Positions 49,704-58,090 of a stretch of 64,000 nt of DNA are shown here, one piece after another (the first letter of the stretch is position 1; each line of letters starts with the position of its first letter). Origin of the DNA: Alphaproteobacteria bacterium (GTDB lineage: Bacteria; Pseudomonadota; Alphaproteobacteria; Rhodobacterales; Rhodobacteraceae); contig JAUHZO010000008.1 of the NCBI GenBank assembly GCA_030425925.1, positions 124,001-188,000 on the forward strand, in the 5' to 3' direction. The notes under the pieces are model-generated. The model was not told where the DNA came from and ran no database searches. It saw only the letters and a list, made by a program, of their open reading frames with translations. The translations under genes and the position numbers were made by a program.

Positions 49704-51299
49704 ATGGGCATTGCGGACATCCTGGATAGCGACGCCTATAACCGCTACCTGCAGGAACGGATCGGCTTCACGCTGGAAGACGGCATCGTCGATCACTGGG
49801 TACGCGGACGCGCGTCCGACAGTGGCGACGGCACGACGCTGACATTCTCGCATGTCGACGACCAGGGCACCATCCGGCGCATGGTGTTCCGCGGCAACGA
49901 TCTGTACGAACCCTCTCTGGGTGGCGATTTCCAGGGCGTGTTCGACCGGATCGAACTGATCGAGATCGACCCGAACAACCCCACGGTCGAAGTGGTGACA
50001 GCCCGTTTCCGCCTGCCCTTTGACGTCTCTGTCTCGGATCTCGAACGCGCGATCAACGAAGCGACGCGGCCCGGAGAGCATGGGCGCACCCCGCCGGCGG
50101 ACGGGCCCGCCAACAGCATCAACTTTGTCACCGCACCGCAGGTCTTCGACCTGTTCCTGCCGCCCGATGGCGGGTTCGGGATGTTCTTTACCGGTGGGGA
50201 TGGCGGCGAGCGGGTCAACGGTTATGTCACCGACGACCGGCTTGACGGTGCGGCGGGCAACGACACGCTGCGCCTCAGCCCCGGCACCGACACGATCATC
50301 GGCGGCGCGGGCGAGGATATCGCCGACGGCCGCCTGATGCCCGACGCCATCACGCTTGACGGCATGACGGGCAATGCGGGCGCGGCCGGTTTCACGCTGG
50401 ACGGGATCGAGGCGGTGATCGGGTCGGCCTTTGGCGACGTGCTGGATACCGGCGGCGTGTTGCGCAGCGTCTATGGCGGCGGGGGCGACGATGTCGTGGT
50501 GGGTCGTGGGCGCAGCGAGCTTCTGTCGGGCAATGACGGCAACGACCAGATCACCGGCGGCAGCGGCTTTGACACCATCGAAGGCGACGATGGCAACGAC
50601 GTGCTGACCGGTGCAGACGGCTATGACCAGATCAGCGGCGGCGCGGGCGATGACAGCCTGACCGGCAACAACGGATTTGACACGCTGTACGGCAATGACG
50701 GCGACGACACGCTTCTGGGCGGTCTGGGCACCGACAGCCTGTTCGGCGGCCGCGGCGAAGACCTGCTGTCGGGCCAGGCCGGGCGCGACCAGATCTTTGG
50801 CGGCGGCGGCAACGACACGCTGGACGGCAATGCCGGCCCGGACCGTCTGAACGGCGAAGACGGCAACGACGTGCTCAACGGCGGCTCCAACGATGACGGC
50901 CTTTCGGGCGGGACGGGCAACGATATCCTGAACGGCGGCAGTGGCGCGGATGTGATCTTTGGCAACGAAGGCGACGACCGTCTGTCGGGCAATGGCGGCG
51001 CGGACACCCTTTGGGGCAATGCGGGCGACGACGTTCTGCGCGGGGGGCTCGGGGCGGACGCGTTCCTGTTCCATGTCGGCGACGGCCATGACCGGATCGC
51101 CGATTTCGGCAACAATGTCGACCGGGTCCAGCTGAGCCGCAGCCTGCTGGCCGAGGCCAACCCGGTGCCCGACGATCTGCGCAGCTACGCGACACGCGAC
51201 GCCAACGGCTTTGTGGTGCTGGATTTCGGGCCGGACAGCCTGACCTTCACGAACGTGTTCACCACCGGGGCCATCCTGGATGACGTGGTGTTCGTCTGA
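49704..51299 (+). CDS. RTX protein 5, paralogue of RTX 1 (531 aa)
   Basis: Residues 1-150 form the same unrecognised module as in RTX 1: FDRIELIEIDPNNPTVEV, LPFDVSVSDLERAINE, NFVTAPQVFDLFLPPDGGFGMFFTGG and the GYVTDD junction. The RTX repeats start at about residue 175. The tail is the most diverged of the array (DDLRSYATRDANGF) but ends ILDDVVFV. ATG 49704 is used, since the AAAGGAG site is seven bases before it; ATG 49698 is too close. Confidence 0.92.
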   Translation: MGIADILDSDAYNRYLQERIGFTLEDGIVDHWVRGRASDSGDGTTLTFSHVDDQGTIRRMVFRGNDLYEPSLGGDFQGVFDRIELIEIDPNNPTVEVVTARFRLPFDVSVSDLERAINEATRPGEHGRTPPADGPANSINFVTAPQVFDLFLPPDGGFGMFFTGGDGGERVNGYVTDDRLDGAAGNDTLRLSPGTDTIIGGAGEDIADGRLMPDAITLDGMTGNAGAAGFTLDGIEAVIGSAFGDVLDTGGVLRSVYGGGGDDVVVGRGRSELLSGNDGNDQITGGSGFDTIEGDDGNDVLTGADGYDQISGGAGDDSLTGNNGFDTLYGNDGDDTLLGGLGTDSLFGGRGEDLLSGQAGRDQIFGGGGNDTLDGNAGPDRLNGEDGNDVLNGGSNDDGLSGGTGNDILNGGSGADVIFGNEGDDRLSGNGGADTLWGNAGDDVLRGGLGADAFLFHVGDGHDRIADFGNNVDRVQLSRSLLAEANPVPDDLRSYATRDANGFVVLDFGPDSLTFTNVFTTGAILDDVVFV

Positions 51300-51395
51300 T
51301 CGGCATTCGGCGGTTCAACGCCCGGCCGATTCCGCCTAGACTGCCGTCCGGAGGCATCCCTCCGGGGGACAATTTGCATTTGAGGAGTTTTCGAC

Positions 51396-53144
51396 ATGCC
51401 TGGTCCGCAATGGTTCATCTTTGGTGACAGCCTGTCCGATGACGGCGCAACGCAGGGCGTTCTGACCGGCCCATCCACCGACCCGTTTGGCGGGCGCGCC
51501 TCGAACGGGGCGCTGTGGCACGAACTGATCCGCGACGATCTGCTGGTGGCCCCCGGCGCCACCCAGCTGGGTCAGGCGCCCGAGGTCGATGGCAGCCTGG
51601 GCGGTTCGTTGGACAACGGCGTCAACTTTGCCCATGGCGGCGCGCGCAGCTCGATCAACGCCGGCGGCTCTTCGGTGCCCGGCGCGCTGGAACAGGCGCA
51701 GGGCTTTGCCACGCTGGTCAATGACGGCACCATCCCCGCCCCCACCCCGGACGATCTGTTCATCGTCCTCGTCGGCGGCAATGACGTGGTGGACGATCTG
51801 GTGGGCAGCAACGGCATAATCAACGTCGCCGAGATCGTCGGCAACATCCGCTCGACGCTGGAGACGCTGCAGGCGGCGGGCATGGAACGCCTGTTCCTGG
51901 GCGGCGTGCCCAGCCTGGGCGGGCTGTTCCTGGGAGCCGAGGCCAGCCAGCTGCCGCCGGGCACCGTACCCTTCGTCAACAGCCAGATCGCCACGCTGAA
52001 CGACCAGATCGAGGCGCTGGCCGTGGAGTTTGCCGACGACGGCATCGACACGTTCTTCTTTGACACCGCAGCCTTTGTCGCCACCATCGAAGCCGATCCG
52101 GCGGCCTTTGGCTATGATCATATCGACAGCGACGCGTTCACCGACGGGTTCGACATCTTCAACGTGCCCGACGACTATTTCAGCGTCGACGGCCTGCACC
52201 CCACCGATGACGGCCATCAGACCATCGCCGAGGCGGTGATCGCGGCGACGGATGCCGCGGGCTTCAGCCTTGCGCTGCCGCCGGACCTGACCGGCACCGG
52301 CGCGGGCGACACGCTGACCGGCACCTCGGGCGACGACAGCATGCAGGGCTTTGGCGGCAACGATGTCATCGACGGCGGCGACGGCAATGACGACATCAAT
52401 GCCGGCGGCGGATTCGACACCGTCACGGGCGGCACCGGCAACGACACGATCACCGCGGCCAACGGCTTTGACAGCGTCGAGGGCGGTCTGGGCGACGATC
52501 TGATCTCGGGCAACAATGGCAACGATATCCTGGTCGGCGATGACGGCAACGATACCCTGCTGGGCGGCCTGGGCGGCGACACCCTGTTCGGCTCGGCCGG
52601 GGACGACCTGCTGACCGGTCAGGCGGGCACCGACGTGATCTTTGGCGATGCGGGGACGGATACGCTGAACGGCAATGCCGGCTCTGACACCATGCTGGGC
52701 GGCACCGGCAACGACCTGCTCAACGGCGGCATCGCCGATGACGTGCTCAGCGGCGATGGCGGCAACGACACGGTGAACGGAGGCAACGGGTCCGATGTCA
52801 TTTCGGGCATCGACGGCGACGACCGGCTGTCGGGCAATGCCGGTTCCGACACCATTGCGGGCGGCATCGGCACCGACGTGCTGCTGGGCGGGATCGGGGC
52901 GGACACGTTCCTGTTCAACCTGGGCGACGGCAATGACCGGATCGGCGATTTCCAGAACAACATCGACACCGTCTTCCTCGATTCCGACCTGCTGACCGAG
53001 ACGGTGCCGGTGGCCGAGGACCTGCGCAACTATTCCAGCTTCAACGCGGACGGCCACCTGGTGCTGACCTTCGGCGCGGACAGCCTGACCTTCACAGGCG
53101 TCTTCACCACAACGGCGGTGCTGGACGATGTGGTGTTCATCTGA
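51396..53144 (+). CDS. RTX protein 6: secreted GDSL (SGNH) lipase/esterase (582 aa)
   Basis: Residues 1-285 are a GDSL hydrolase. The catalytic Ser is S12 in FIFGDSLSDDG, block II is VNFAHGGARSS, block III Asn is N129 in LVGGNDVV, and the Asp/His are D265 and H268 in VDGLHPTDDGH. RTX repeats then run from about residue 300 to 490, with the shared tail ending VLDDVVFI. It should be exported by a type I system and fold with calcium outside the cell, acting on esters. A GAGGAG site fixes the start. Confidence 0.94.
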   Translation: MPGPQWFIFGDSLSDDGATQGVLTGPSTDPFGGRASNGALWHELIRDDLLVAPGATQLGQAPEVDGSLGGSLDNGVNFAHGGARSSINAGGSSVPGALEQAQGFATLVNDGTIPAPTPDDLFIVLVGGNDVVDDLVGSNGIINVAEIVGNIRSTLETLQAAGMERLFLGGVPSLGGLFLGAEASQLPPGTVPFVNSQIATLNDQIEALAVEFADDGIDTFFFDTAAFVATIEADPAAFGYDHIDSDAFTDGFDIFNVPDDYFSVDGLHPTDDGHQTIAEAVIAATDAAGFSLALPPDLTGTGAGDTLTGTSGDDSMQGFGGNDVIDGGDGNDDINAGGGFDTVTGGTGNDTITAANGFDSVEGGLGDDLISGNNGNDILVGDDGNDTLLGGLGGDTLFGSAGDDLLTGQAGTDVIFGDAGTDTLNGNAGSDTMLGGTGNDLLNGGIADDVLSGDGGNDTVNGGNGSDVISGIDGDDRLSGNAGSDTIAGGIGTDVLLGGIGADTFLFNLGDGNDRIGDFQNNIDTVFLDSDLLTETVPVAEDLRNYSSFNADGHLVLTFGADSLTFTGVFTTTAVLDDVVFI

Positions 53145-53242
53145 CCCGACAGGGGCGGTGCGTCTGCGCCGCCCCTTGACCCGCGGACGCGTCTGCGGTC
53201 TTTTCCCGCCCGGAAGCATTTTGGCACAAGGCGGGGTATTGG

Positions 53243-55351
53243 ATGTCCTTTTCCGGCACAAATCTGGATGAACAGTTCTTTGGCGACGGCACGGCCGAAA
53301 ACATCGACGGACAAGGCGGCAACGACACCCTGTCCGGTGGCGGCGGGGCCGACACGGTGCGCGGCGGGACGGGCAACGACCAGTTGCAGATTCGTCCCGG
53401 CGACGGTCTGACCGATCTCGACCCGCAGATCGGGATCGACCCCATCGATCAGTTCATCGAAAGCGCCGGCGGCGGAAACGACACGGTGCGCATCATCGGC
53501 GTCGACCCCGCCGACTTCTCGATCTCGGGCGGCAATGCCGGGTCCTTCATCATCACCCTGCCCGACCAGAACGGAACGCGGTATGCCTCGGTGCTCAGCG
53601 CGTCTTCGTCGATCTTCTTCGACAGTTTCGAAGTGATCGAATTCGACGACGGCACGATCTGGGACGACACCACGGATTTCGTGTTCACCGGCCTCGATAT
53701 CGACGAGGCCTACCAGATCGAAGACCTTGACGTTTCGATCGACGGGCGCGGCGGCAATGACACCATCACCACGGGCAGCGGCGACGATACGATCCGCGGC
53801 GGCGCCGGGCTGGACCAGATGGACGGGCGCGCAGGCTCCGACACCTATATCGTCGGCATCGACGAAGGTGGTCAGGACATCTTTGGCGCTTTCACCTTCG
53901 AGTACATCGCGGAAGACCAGTTCGCGCCGCAGGCCGATATCGACACGCTGCGCCTCGAAGGGCACAGCGTGGACAACATTCGGGTGATCACCCGGCGGCT
54001 GGACGGCCAGAACTACATCGTCTTCACCTCCTCCGCCCATGCCGACCCTCAGAACGGCGTCTATGTCGACCATGACCCGTCCTTCGACGGGCCCGATTTC
54101 TGGCAGTTCATCGAGAGGATCGAACTGGACGACGGTGTTTTCGACGCCGCCAACCCGCTGCCGCTGATCGGCTTCGACACCGACGACAACATCAACGGCA
54201 CCCATTCGTCCGAAGTCATCGAAGGCCGCGGCGGCGACGATTTCATCCTGGCCCAGGAGGGTGACGACACCATCGACGGCGGCGCGGGCGACGACCGCAT
54301 TTCGGGCAGCGAGGGCACGGATACCGCGCGCTTCGGCGTGACATTTGCCGATGCCACGGTGATCGAGACCTTCCGCGGCGAATTGCTGGTCACCTCGGCC
54401 GAAGGCGAAGACACGCTGATCGGCGTCGAGTTCCTGGAATTTACCGACGTCACCGTGTCGAGCGCACAATTCGGCAACGCGCCGCTGGAGCTGATCGGCA
54501 GCGCCACCGCAGATACCCTGACGGGCGGCGCCGGCGACGACACCATCACCGGTGCCGGTGGCAGCGACAGCCTTTCGGGCGGGTTCGGCTGGGACAACAT
54601 CTCGGGCGGGATCGGGTTTGATACGCTTTCGGGCGGACTGGGCGACGATACGCTTTCCGGCGGTGACGGATATGACGTGATTGCCGGCGGCGATGGCGAC
54701 GACCAGCTGATCGGCAATAACGGCTTTGACCTGCTGCAGGGCGATGACGGCAACGACACGCTTCTGGGCGGGCTGGGCACCGACACGCTGGAGGGCGGTG
54801 ACGGCGACGACCTGATGTCGGGTCAGGCCGGGTTCGACAGCCTGGACGGCGGCGCGGGCAATGACACGCTGAACGGCAATTCCGGCGCGGACACGCTGAA
54901 CGGCGGGGCGGACAACGACACGATGAACGGCGGCATCGCCAACGATGTCCTGTCGGGGGATGGCGGCAACGATGCCGTCAACGGCGGCAACGGCTCCGAC
55001 AGCCTGTCGGGCGGCGACGGCGATGACCGGCTGGAAGGCAATGCCGGGTCCGACACGCTGGCAGGCGGCACCGGCGACGACGTGCTGCGCGGCGGCATCG
55101 GGATCGACACGTTTGTCTTCGAGCTTGGCGACGGCAATGACCGGATTGCCGATTTCCGCAACAATATCGACGTGGTGCACCTGGATGCCGACCTGCTGGA
55201 CGAGGTCAATCCGCAATCCACCGATCTGCGCAACTATGCCAGCTTTGACGCCAGCGGCTACCTTGTGCTGACCTTCTCCGGCGGCGACAGCCTGACCTTC
55301 ACCAATGTGTTCACCACCAACGCGGTGCTTGACGACGTCGTGTTCATCTGA
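53243..55351 (+). CDS. RTX protein 7 (702 aa)
   Basis: RTX repeats begin near residue 15 (DEQFFGDGTAENIDGQGG). A non-repeat segment at about residues 50-150 contains IRPGDGLTDLDPQIGIDP and FSISGGNAGSFIITLP. Two further short RTX blocks and a haemolysin-type stretch (FAGFTFEYIAEDQF-like, about 200-310) follow. The long block runs from about 410 to 610 and the tail ends VLDDVVFI. The layout resembles haemolysin-type calcium-binding proteins without a defined enzyme module. The long block is nearly the same as those of RTX 1 and 2. Confidence 0.92.
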   Translation: MSFSGTNLDEQFFGDGTAENIDGQGGNDTLSGGGGADTVRGGTGNDQLQIRPGDGLTDLDPQIGIDPIDQFIESAGGGNDTVRIIGVDPADFSISGGNAGSFIITLPDQNGTRYASVLSASSSIFFDSFEVIEFDDGTIWDDTTDFVFTGLDIDEAYQIEDLDVSIDGRGGNDTITTGSGDDTIRGGAGLDQMDGRAGSDTYIVGIDEGGQDIFGAFTFEYIAEDQFAPQADIDTLRLEGHSVDNIRVITRRLDGQNYIVFTSSAHADPQNGVYVDHDPSFDGPDFWQFIERIELDDGVFDAANPLPLIGFDTDDNINGTHSSEVIEGRGGDDFILAQEGDDTIDGGAGDDRISGSEGTDTARFGVTFADATVIETFRGELLVTSAEGEDTLIGVEFLEFTDVTVSSAQFGNAPLELIGSATADTLTGGAGDDTITGAGGSDSLSGGFGWDNISGGIGFDTLSGGLGDDTLSGGDGYDVIAGGDGDDQLIGNNGFDLLQGDDGNDTLLGGLGTDTLEGGDGDDLMSGQAGFDSLDGGAGNDTLNGNSGADTLNGGADNDTMNGGIANDVLSGDGGNDAVNGGNGSDSLSGGDGDDRLEGNAGSDTLAGGTGDDVLRGGIGIDTFVFELGDGNDRIADFRNNIDVVHLDADLLDEVNPQSTDLRNYASFDASGYLVLTFSGGDSLTFTNVFTTNAVLDDVVFI

Positions 55352-55404
55352 CACCGGCGCGGCCTCTCGGCGGCAAAGCGCCGCCGGGAAGGCCCGCCCA
55401 ACGC

Positions 55405-55467
55405 GTTTTCGCTAACATGCAAGCCTGTTTGCGCTAACCCGGCAACTTTCTGTTTTCATTACAGAAA
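55405..55467 (+). promoter_or_regulatory. pckA control region: tandem LacI-type operators and an inverted repeat
   Basis: Two 12-base near-palindromes GTTTTCGCTAAC (55405-55416) and GTTTGCGCTAAC (55427-55438) lie 22 bases apart, centre to centre, two turns of DNA. They look like sites for a LacI-family central-carbon regulator (the PckR/CceR type is known for pckA in alphaproteobacteria). Downstream is a perfect inverted repeat TTTCTGT-N7-ACAGAAA (55447-55467). The remaining gap after RTX 7 holds nothing else recognisable. Confidence 0.6.
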
Positions 55468-55518
55468 GCCTCCTTTATCAGCTTGGTTGAAGGCTATCCC
55501 GAACACAAAGGAACCGTC

Positions 55519-57123
55519 ATGGCCATGGACCAGGGCAAAGTGAACCCGAATTTCACACTCAAGCACATGGGCATCGAAGGGTACGCAAACGCCTTCTACA
55601 ATCTGGTGGAGCCCGACCTTGTCTCGCACGCGCTGGCGCGCAAGGAAGGCGAGCTTGGCATCGGCGGGACCATGCTGGTCAGCACCGGCAAGTTCACCGG
55701 CCGTTCGCCCAAGGACAAGCATGTCGTGGTCTCGCCCAGCACCGAAGACACGATCTGGTGGGACAAGAACGCCCGGATGGAGCGCGAGTCGTTCGACACG
55801 CTGCACGCCGACATGCTGGCCCATGCCAAGGACCGGGATCTGTTCGTGCAGGATCTCTATGGCGGTGCGGATCCGGAATACCGCATCAAGGTGCGCGTGA
55901 TCTCGGAACTGGCCTGGCACAACCTGTTCATCCGCCACCTGCTGATCCGCCCCGACCGGTCCGAGCTGGACGATTTCACCGCCGATTTCACCATCATCAA
56001 CATGCCCAGCTTCTTTGCCGATCCCCAGCGGCATGGCTGCCGGTCGGAAACGGTGATCGCCATCGATTTCGACCGCAAGATGATCCTGATCGGCGGCACC
56101 GAATACGCGGGCGAGAACAAGAAATCGGTGTTCACGCTGCTGAACTACCTGCTGCCGGAAAAGGGCGTGATGCCGATGCACTGCTCGGCCAACCACGCCG
56201 TGGGCAACCCGGTGGATTCGGCGATCTTCTTTGGCCTGTCCGGCACCGGCAAGACCACGCTGTCTGCCGATCCCAACCGCATCCTTGTGGGCGACGACGA
56301 ACATGGCTGGTCCGACAACGGGCTGTTCAACTTCGAAGGCGGCTGCTACGCCAAGACCATCAGCCTGTCGCCCAAGGCCGAACCGGAAATCTATGCCGCC
56401 ACCTCGATGTTCTCGACCGTGATCGAGAACATGGTCTATGACCCCCAGACCAAGGCGCTGGATTACGAGGATGACAGCCTGACCGCCAACATGCGGGCGG
56501 CCTATCCGATGCATTACATCTCGAACGCGTCCGATACCGGCCGCGCGGGCCATCCCAAGAACATCGTGATGCTGACCTGCGATGCGTTCGGCGTGATGCC
56601 ACCCATCGCCCGGCTGACCCCGGCGCAGGCGATGTATCACTTCCTGTCGGGCTTTACCGCCAAGGCCGCCGGCACCGAGCGCGGCGTGACCGAGCCCGAG
56701 CCCACCTTCTCGACCTGCTTCGGCGCGCCCTTCCTGCCGCGTCGGCCCGAGGTGTATGGCGAGTTATTGCGGGACAAGATCGCGCAGTATGGCTCCACCT
56801 GCTGGCTGGTGAACACCGGCTGGACCGGCGGTGCCTATGGCGAAGGCCAGCGCATGCCCATCGCGGCCACCCGCGCGCTGCTGACCGCGGCGCTGGATGG
56901 CTCGCTGGCCAACCGCACCTTCCGCAAGGACCCGAATTTCGGCTTCGAGGTTCCGGTGACGGTGCCCGGCGTGGATGCCGCCCTGCTCGATCCGCGCAGC
57001 ACCTGGGCCGATCCCGAGGCCTATGACCGGATGGCGGTCAAGCTGGTGGACATGTTCTCGCAGAACTTCGAACAGTACCTGCCCCATATCGACAGCGACG
57101 TGCGCGCCGTCATGATCGGCTGA
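55519..57123 (+). CDS. pckA: Phosphoenolpyruvate carboxykinase (ATP)
   Basis: A 534-residue ATP-type PEP carboxykinase making phosphoenolpyruvate from oxaloacetate, the gluconeogenic entry from C4 acids. The phosphate loop [10 protein letters not shown] spans residues 239-248 (K245), [10 protein letters not shown] lies near residue 64, and metal or substrate residues sit in VGDDEHGW and NFEGGCYAK. Length is normal. It has its own promoter region and a strong terminator, so it is monocistronic. Confidence 0.97.
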   Translation: MAMDQGKVNPNFTLKHMGIEGYANAFYNLVEPDLVSHALARKEGELGIGGTMLVSTGKFTGRSPKDKHVVVSPSTEDTIWWDKNARMERESFDTLHADMLAHAKDRDLFVQDLYGGADPEYRIKVRVISELAWHNLFIRHLLIRPDRSELDDFTADFTIINMPSFFADPQRHGCRSETVIAIDFDRKMILIGGTEYAGENKKSVFTLLNYLLPEKGVMPMHCSANHAVGNPVDSAIFFGLSGTGKTTLSADPNRILVGDDEHGWSDNGLFNFEGGCYAKTISLSPKAEPEIYAATSMFSTVIENMVYDPQTKALDYEDDSLTANMRAAYPMHYISNASDTGRAGHPKNIVMLTCDAFGVMPPIARLTPAQAMYHFLSGFTAKAAGTERGVTEPEPTFSTCFGAPFLPRRPEVYGELLRDKIAQYGSTCWLVNTGWTGGAYGEGQRMPIAATRALLTAALDGSLANRTFRKDPNFGFEVPVTVPGVDAALLDPRSTWADPEAYDRMAVKLVDMFSQNFEQYLPHIDSDVRAVMIG

Positions 57124-57145
57124 GCCCGACGGGCAGACGGAAAGA

Positions 57146-57178
57146 AAGGCGCCTGCCCCAGCGGCAGGCGCCTTGCGT
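57146..57178 (+). terminator. Strong bidirectional terminator after pckA
   Basis: A 12-bp perfect stem, AAGGCGCCTGCC / GGCAGGCGCCTT, with a five-base loop stands 22 bases after the pckA stop and is followed by GCGTTT. The A-tract before the stem suits termination of the convergent minus-strand operon as well. Confidence 0.85.
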
Positions 57179-57192
57179 TTGGCAGGCCGCGT

Positions 57193-58080
57193 TCAGAGCA
57201 ACAGGGTTCTCGGATCGCCCAGCAGGGTGCAGAGATGGCGGGTAAAGCGGGCGGCATCGGCCCCGTTGATGACGCGGTGGTCATAGCTCAGGTCCAGCGG
57301 CAGCATCAGCGCCGGTTCAAAGCGTTCACCGGTCCAGCGCGGGCGGGTTTCGGCCCGTGTGATGCCCAGGATCGCCAGTTCCGGAGGGTTGATGATGGGG
57401 GTAAAGGCCTCGCCCCCGATGCCGCCCAGCGACGAGATCGACATCGACGCGCCGCCCATCTCGTCGGGGCGGATCTTGCGGTCGCGGGCGCGGCTGCCCA
57501 GATCGGCGATCTCGGCGGCCAGCGCCCACAGCCCCTTGTCGGCAGCATCGCGGATCACCGGCACCATCAGCCCGTGTGGCGTGTCCACCGCGATGCCCAC
57601 ATGCACGCTGTCCTTCAGATAGAGTGTCTCGCCATCGCCGCTGAGCGCGGCGTTGAAGCGCGGGAAATACTGCAGCGCCCGCGCCAGCGCCTTGACGTGG
57701 AAGGCCAGCCCGGTCAGCCGCACGCCGCGCGCCGCGGCCTCGTCCCGAAGCGACGCACGAAAGGCCTCCAGCGCGGTGATGTCCGCGCTGTCGTGATGCG
57801 TGACGGACGGGATCTCGCGGGCGGCGGCGGTCAGGTTGCGCGCCGCGACACGGGCAAAGCGGCTGGTCGGCTCGGCCGTCACCGTGCCCCAGGCCGCATG
57901 GTCCACGTCCCACAGGCCGGTGTCAGACTCGGCCGCCGGGGCCTGCGCCCCGGCCCCGCCACGATCCAGATCGTCGCGGGTGATGGTCTCGCGCCCCAGC
58001 GACGACGCCAGGGCCGCAAGGTCGATGCCCCGGTCGAGGGCCATGCGGCGTACCGAGGGGCTGGCGATCACGTCCGACAT
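57193..58080 (-). CDS. 2-oxoacid dehydrogenase E2 catalytic subunit without lipoyl domain
   Basis: A 295-residue acyltransferase. A peripheral-subunit-binding domain occupies residues 5-38 (ASPSVRRMALDRGIDLAAL) and the CoA-transferase catalytic domain about 70-295. The active site is H268 and N272 in SYDHRVINGADAARF; asparagine in place of aspartate is also found in some pyruvate E2 enzymes. A lipoyl domain is missing, although a separate di-lipoyl protein is encoded in the same operon. It is the last gene, ten bases after the aldehyde dehydrogenase. Confidence 0.9.
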   Translation of the reverse strand: MSDVIASPSVRRMALDRGIDLAALASSLGRETITRDDLDRGGAGAQAPAAESDTGLWDVDHAAWGTVTAEPTSRFARVAARNLTAAAREIPSVTHHDSADITALEAFRASLRDEAAARGVRLTGLAFHVKALARALQYFPRFNAALSGDGETLYLKDSVHVGIAVDTPHGLMVPVIRDAADKGLWALAAEIADLGSRARDRKIRPDEMGGASMSISSLGGIGGEAFTPIINPPELAILGITRAETRPRWTGERFEPALMLPLDLSYDHRVINGADAARFTRHLCTLLGDPRTLLL

Positions 58081-58090
58081 GTCTGCCCCC

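Noticed and set aside
44342-49720. 1792-codon open frame antisense to RTX 3 and RTX 4, and an 868-codon one at 41708-44314
   Set aside because: The regular Gly-Asp codons of RTX repeats read as Val/Ala/Ile-rich antisense without stops. No ribosome site or domain; the sense genes explain the DNA.
40580-55140. CRISPR-like periodic repeats
   Set aside because: The period is about 27 bases, from nine-residue GGxGxDxxx repeats in frame; there are no unique spacers or cas genes.
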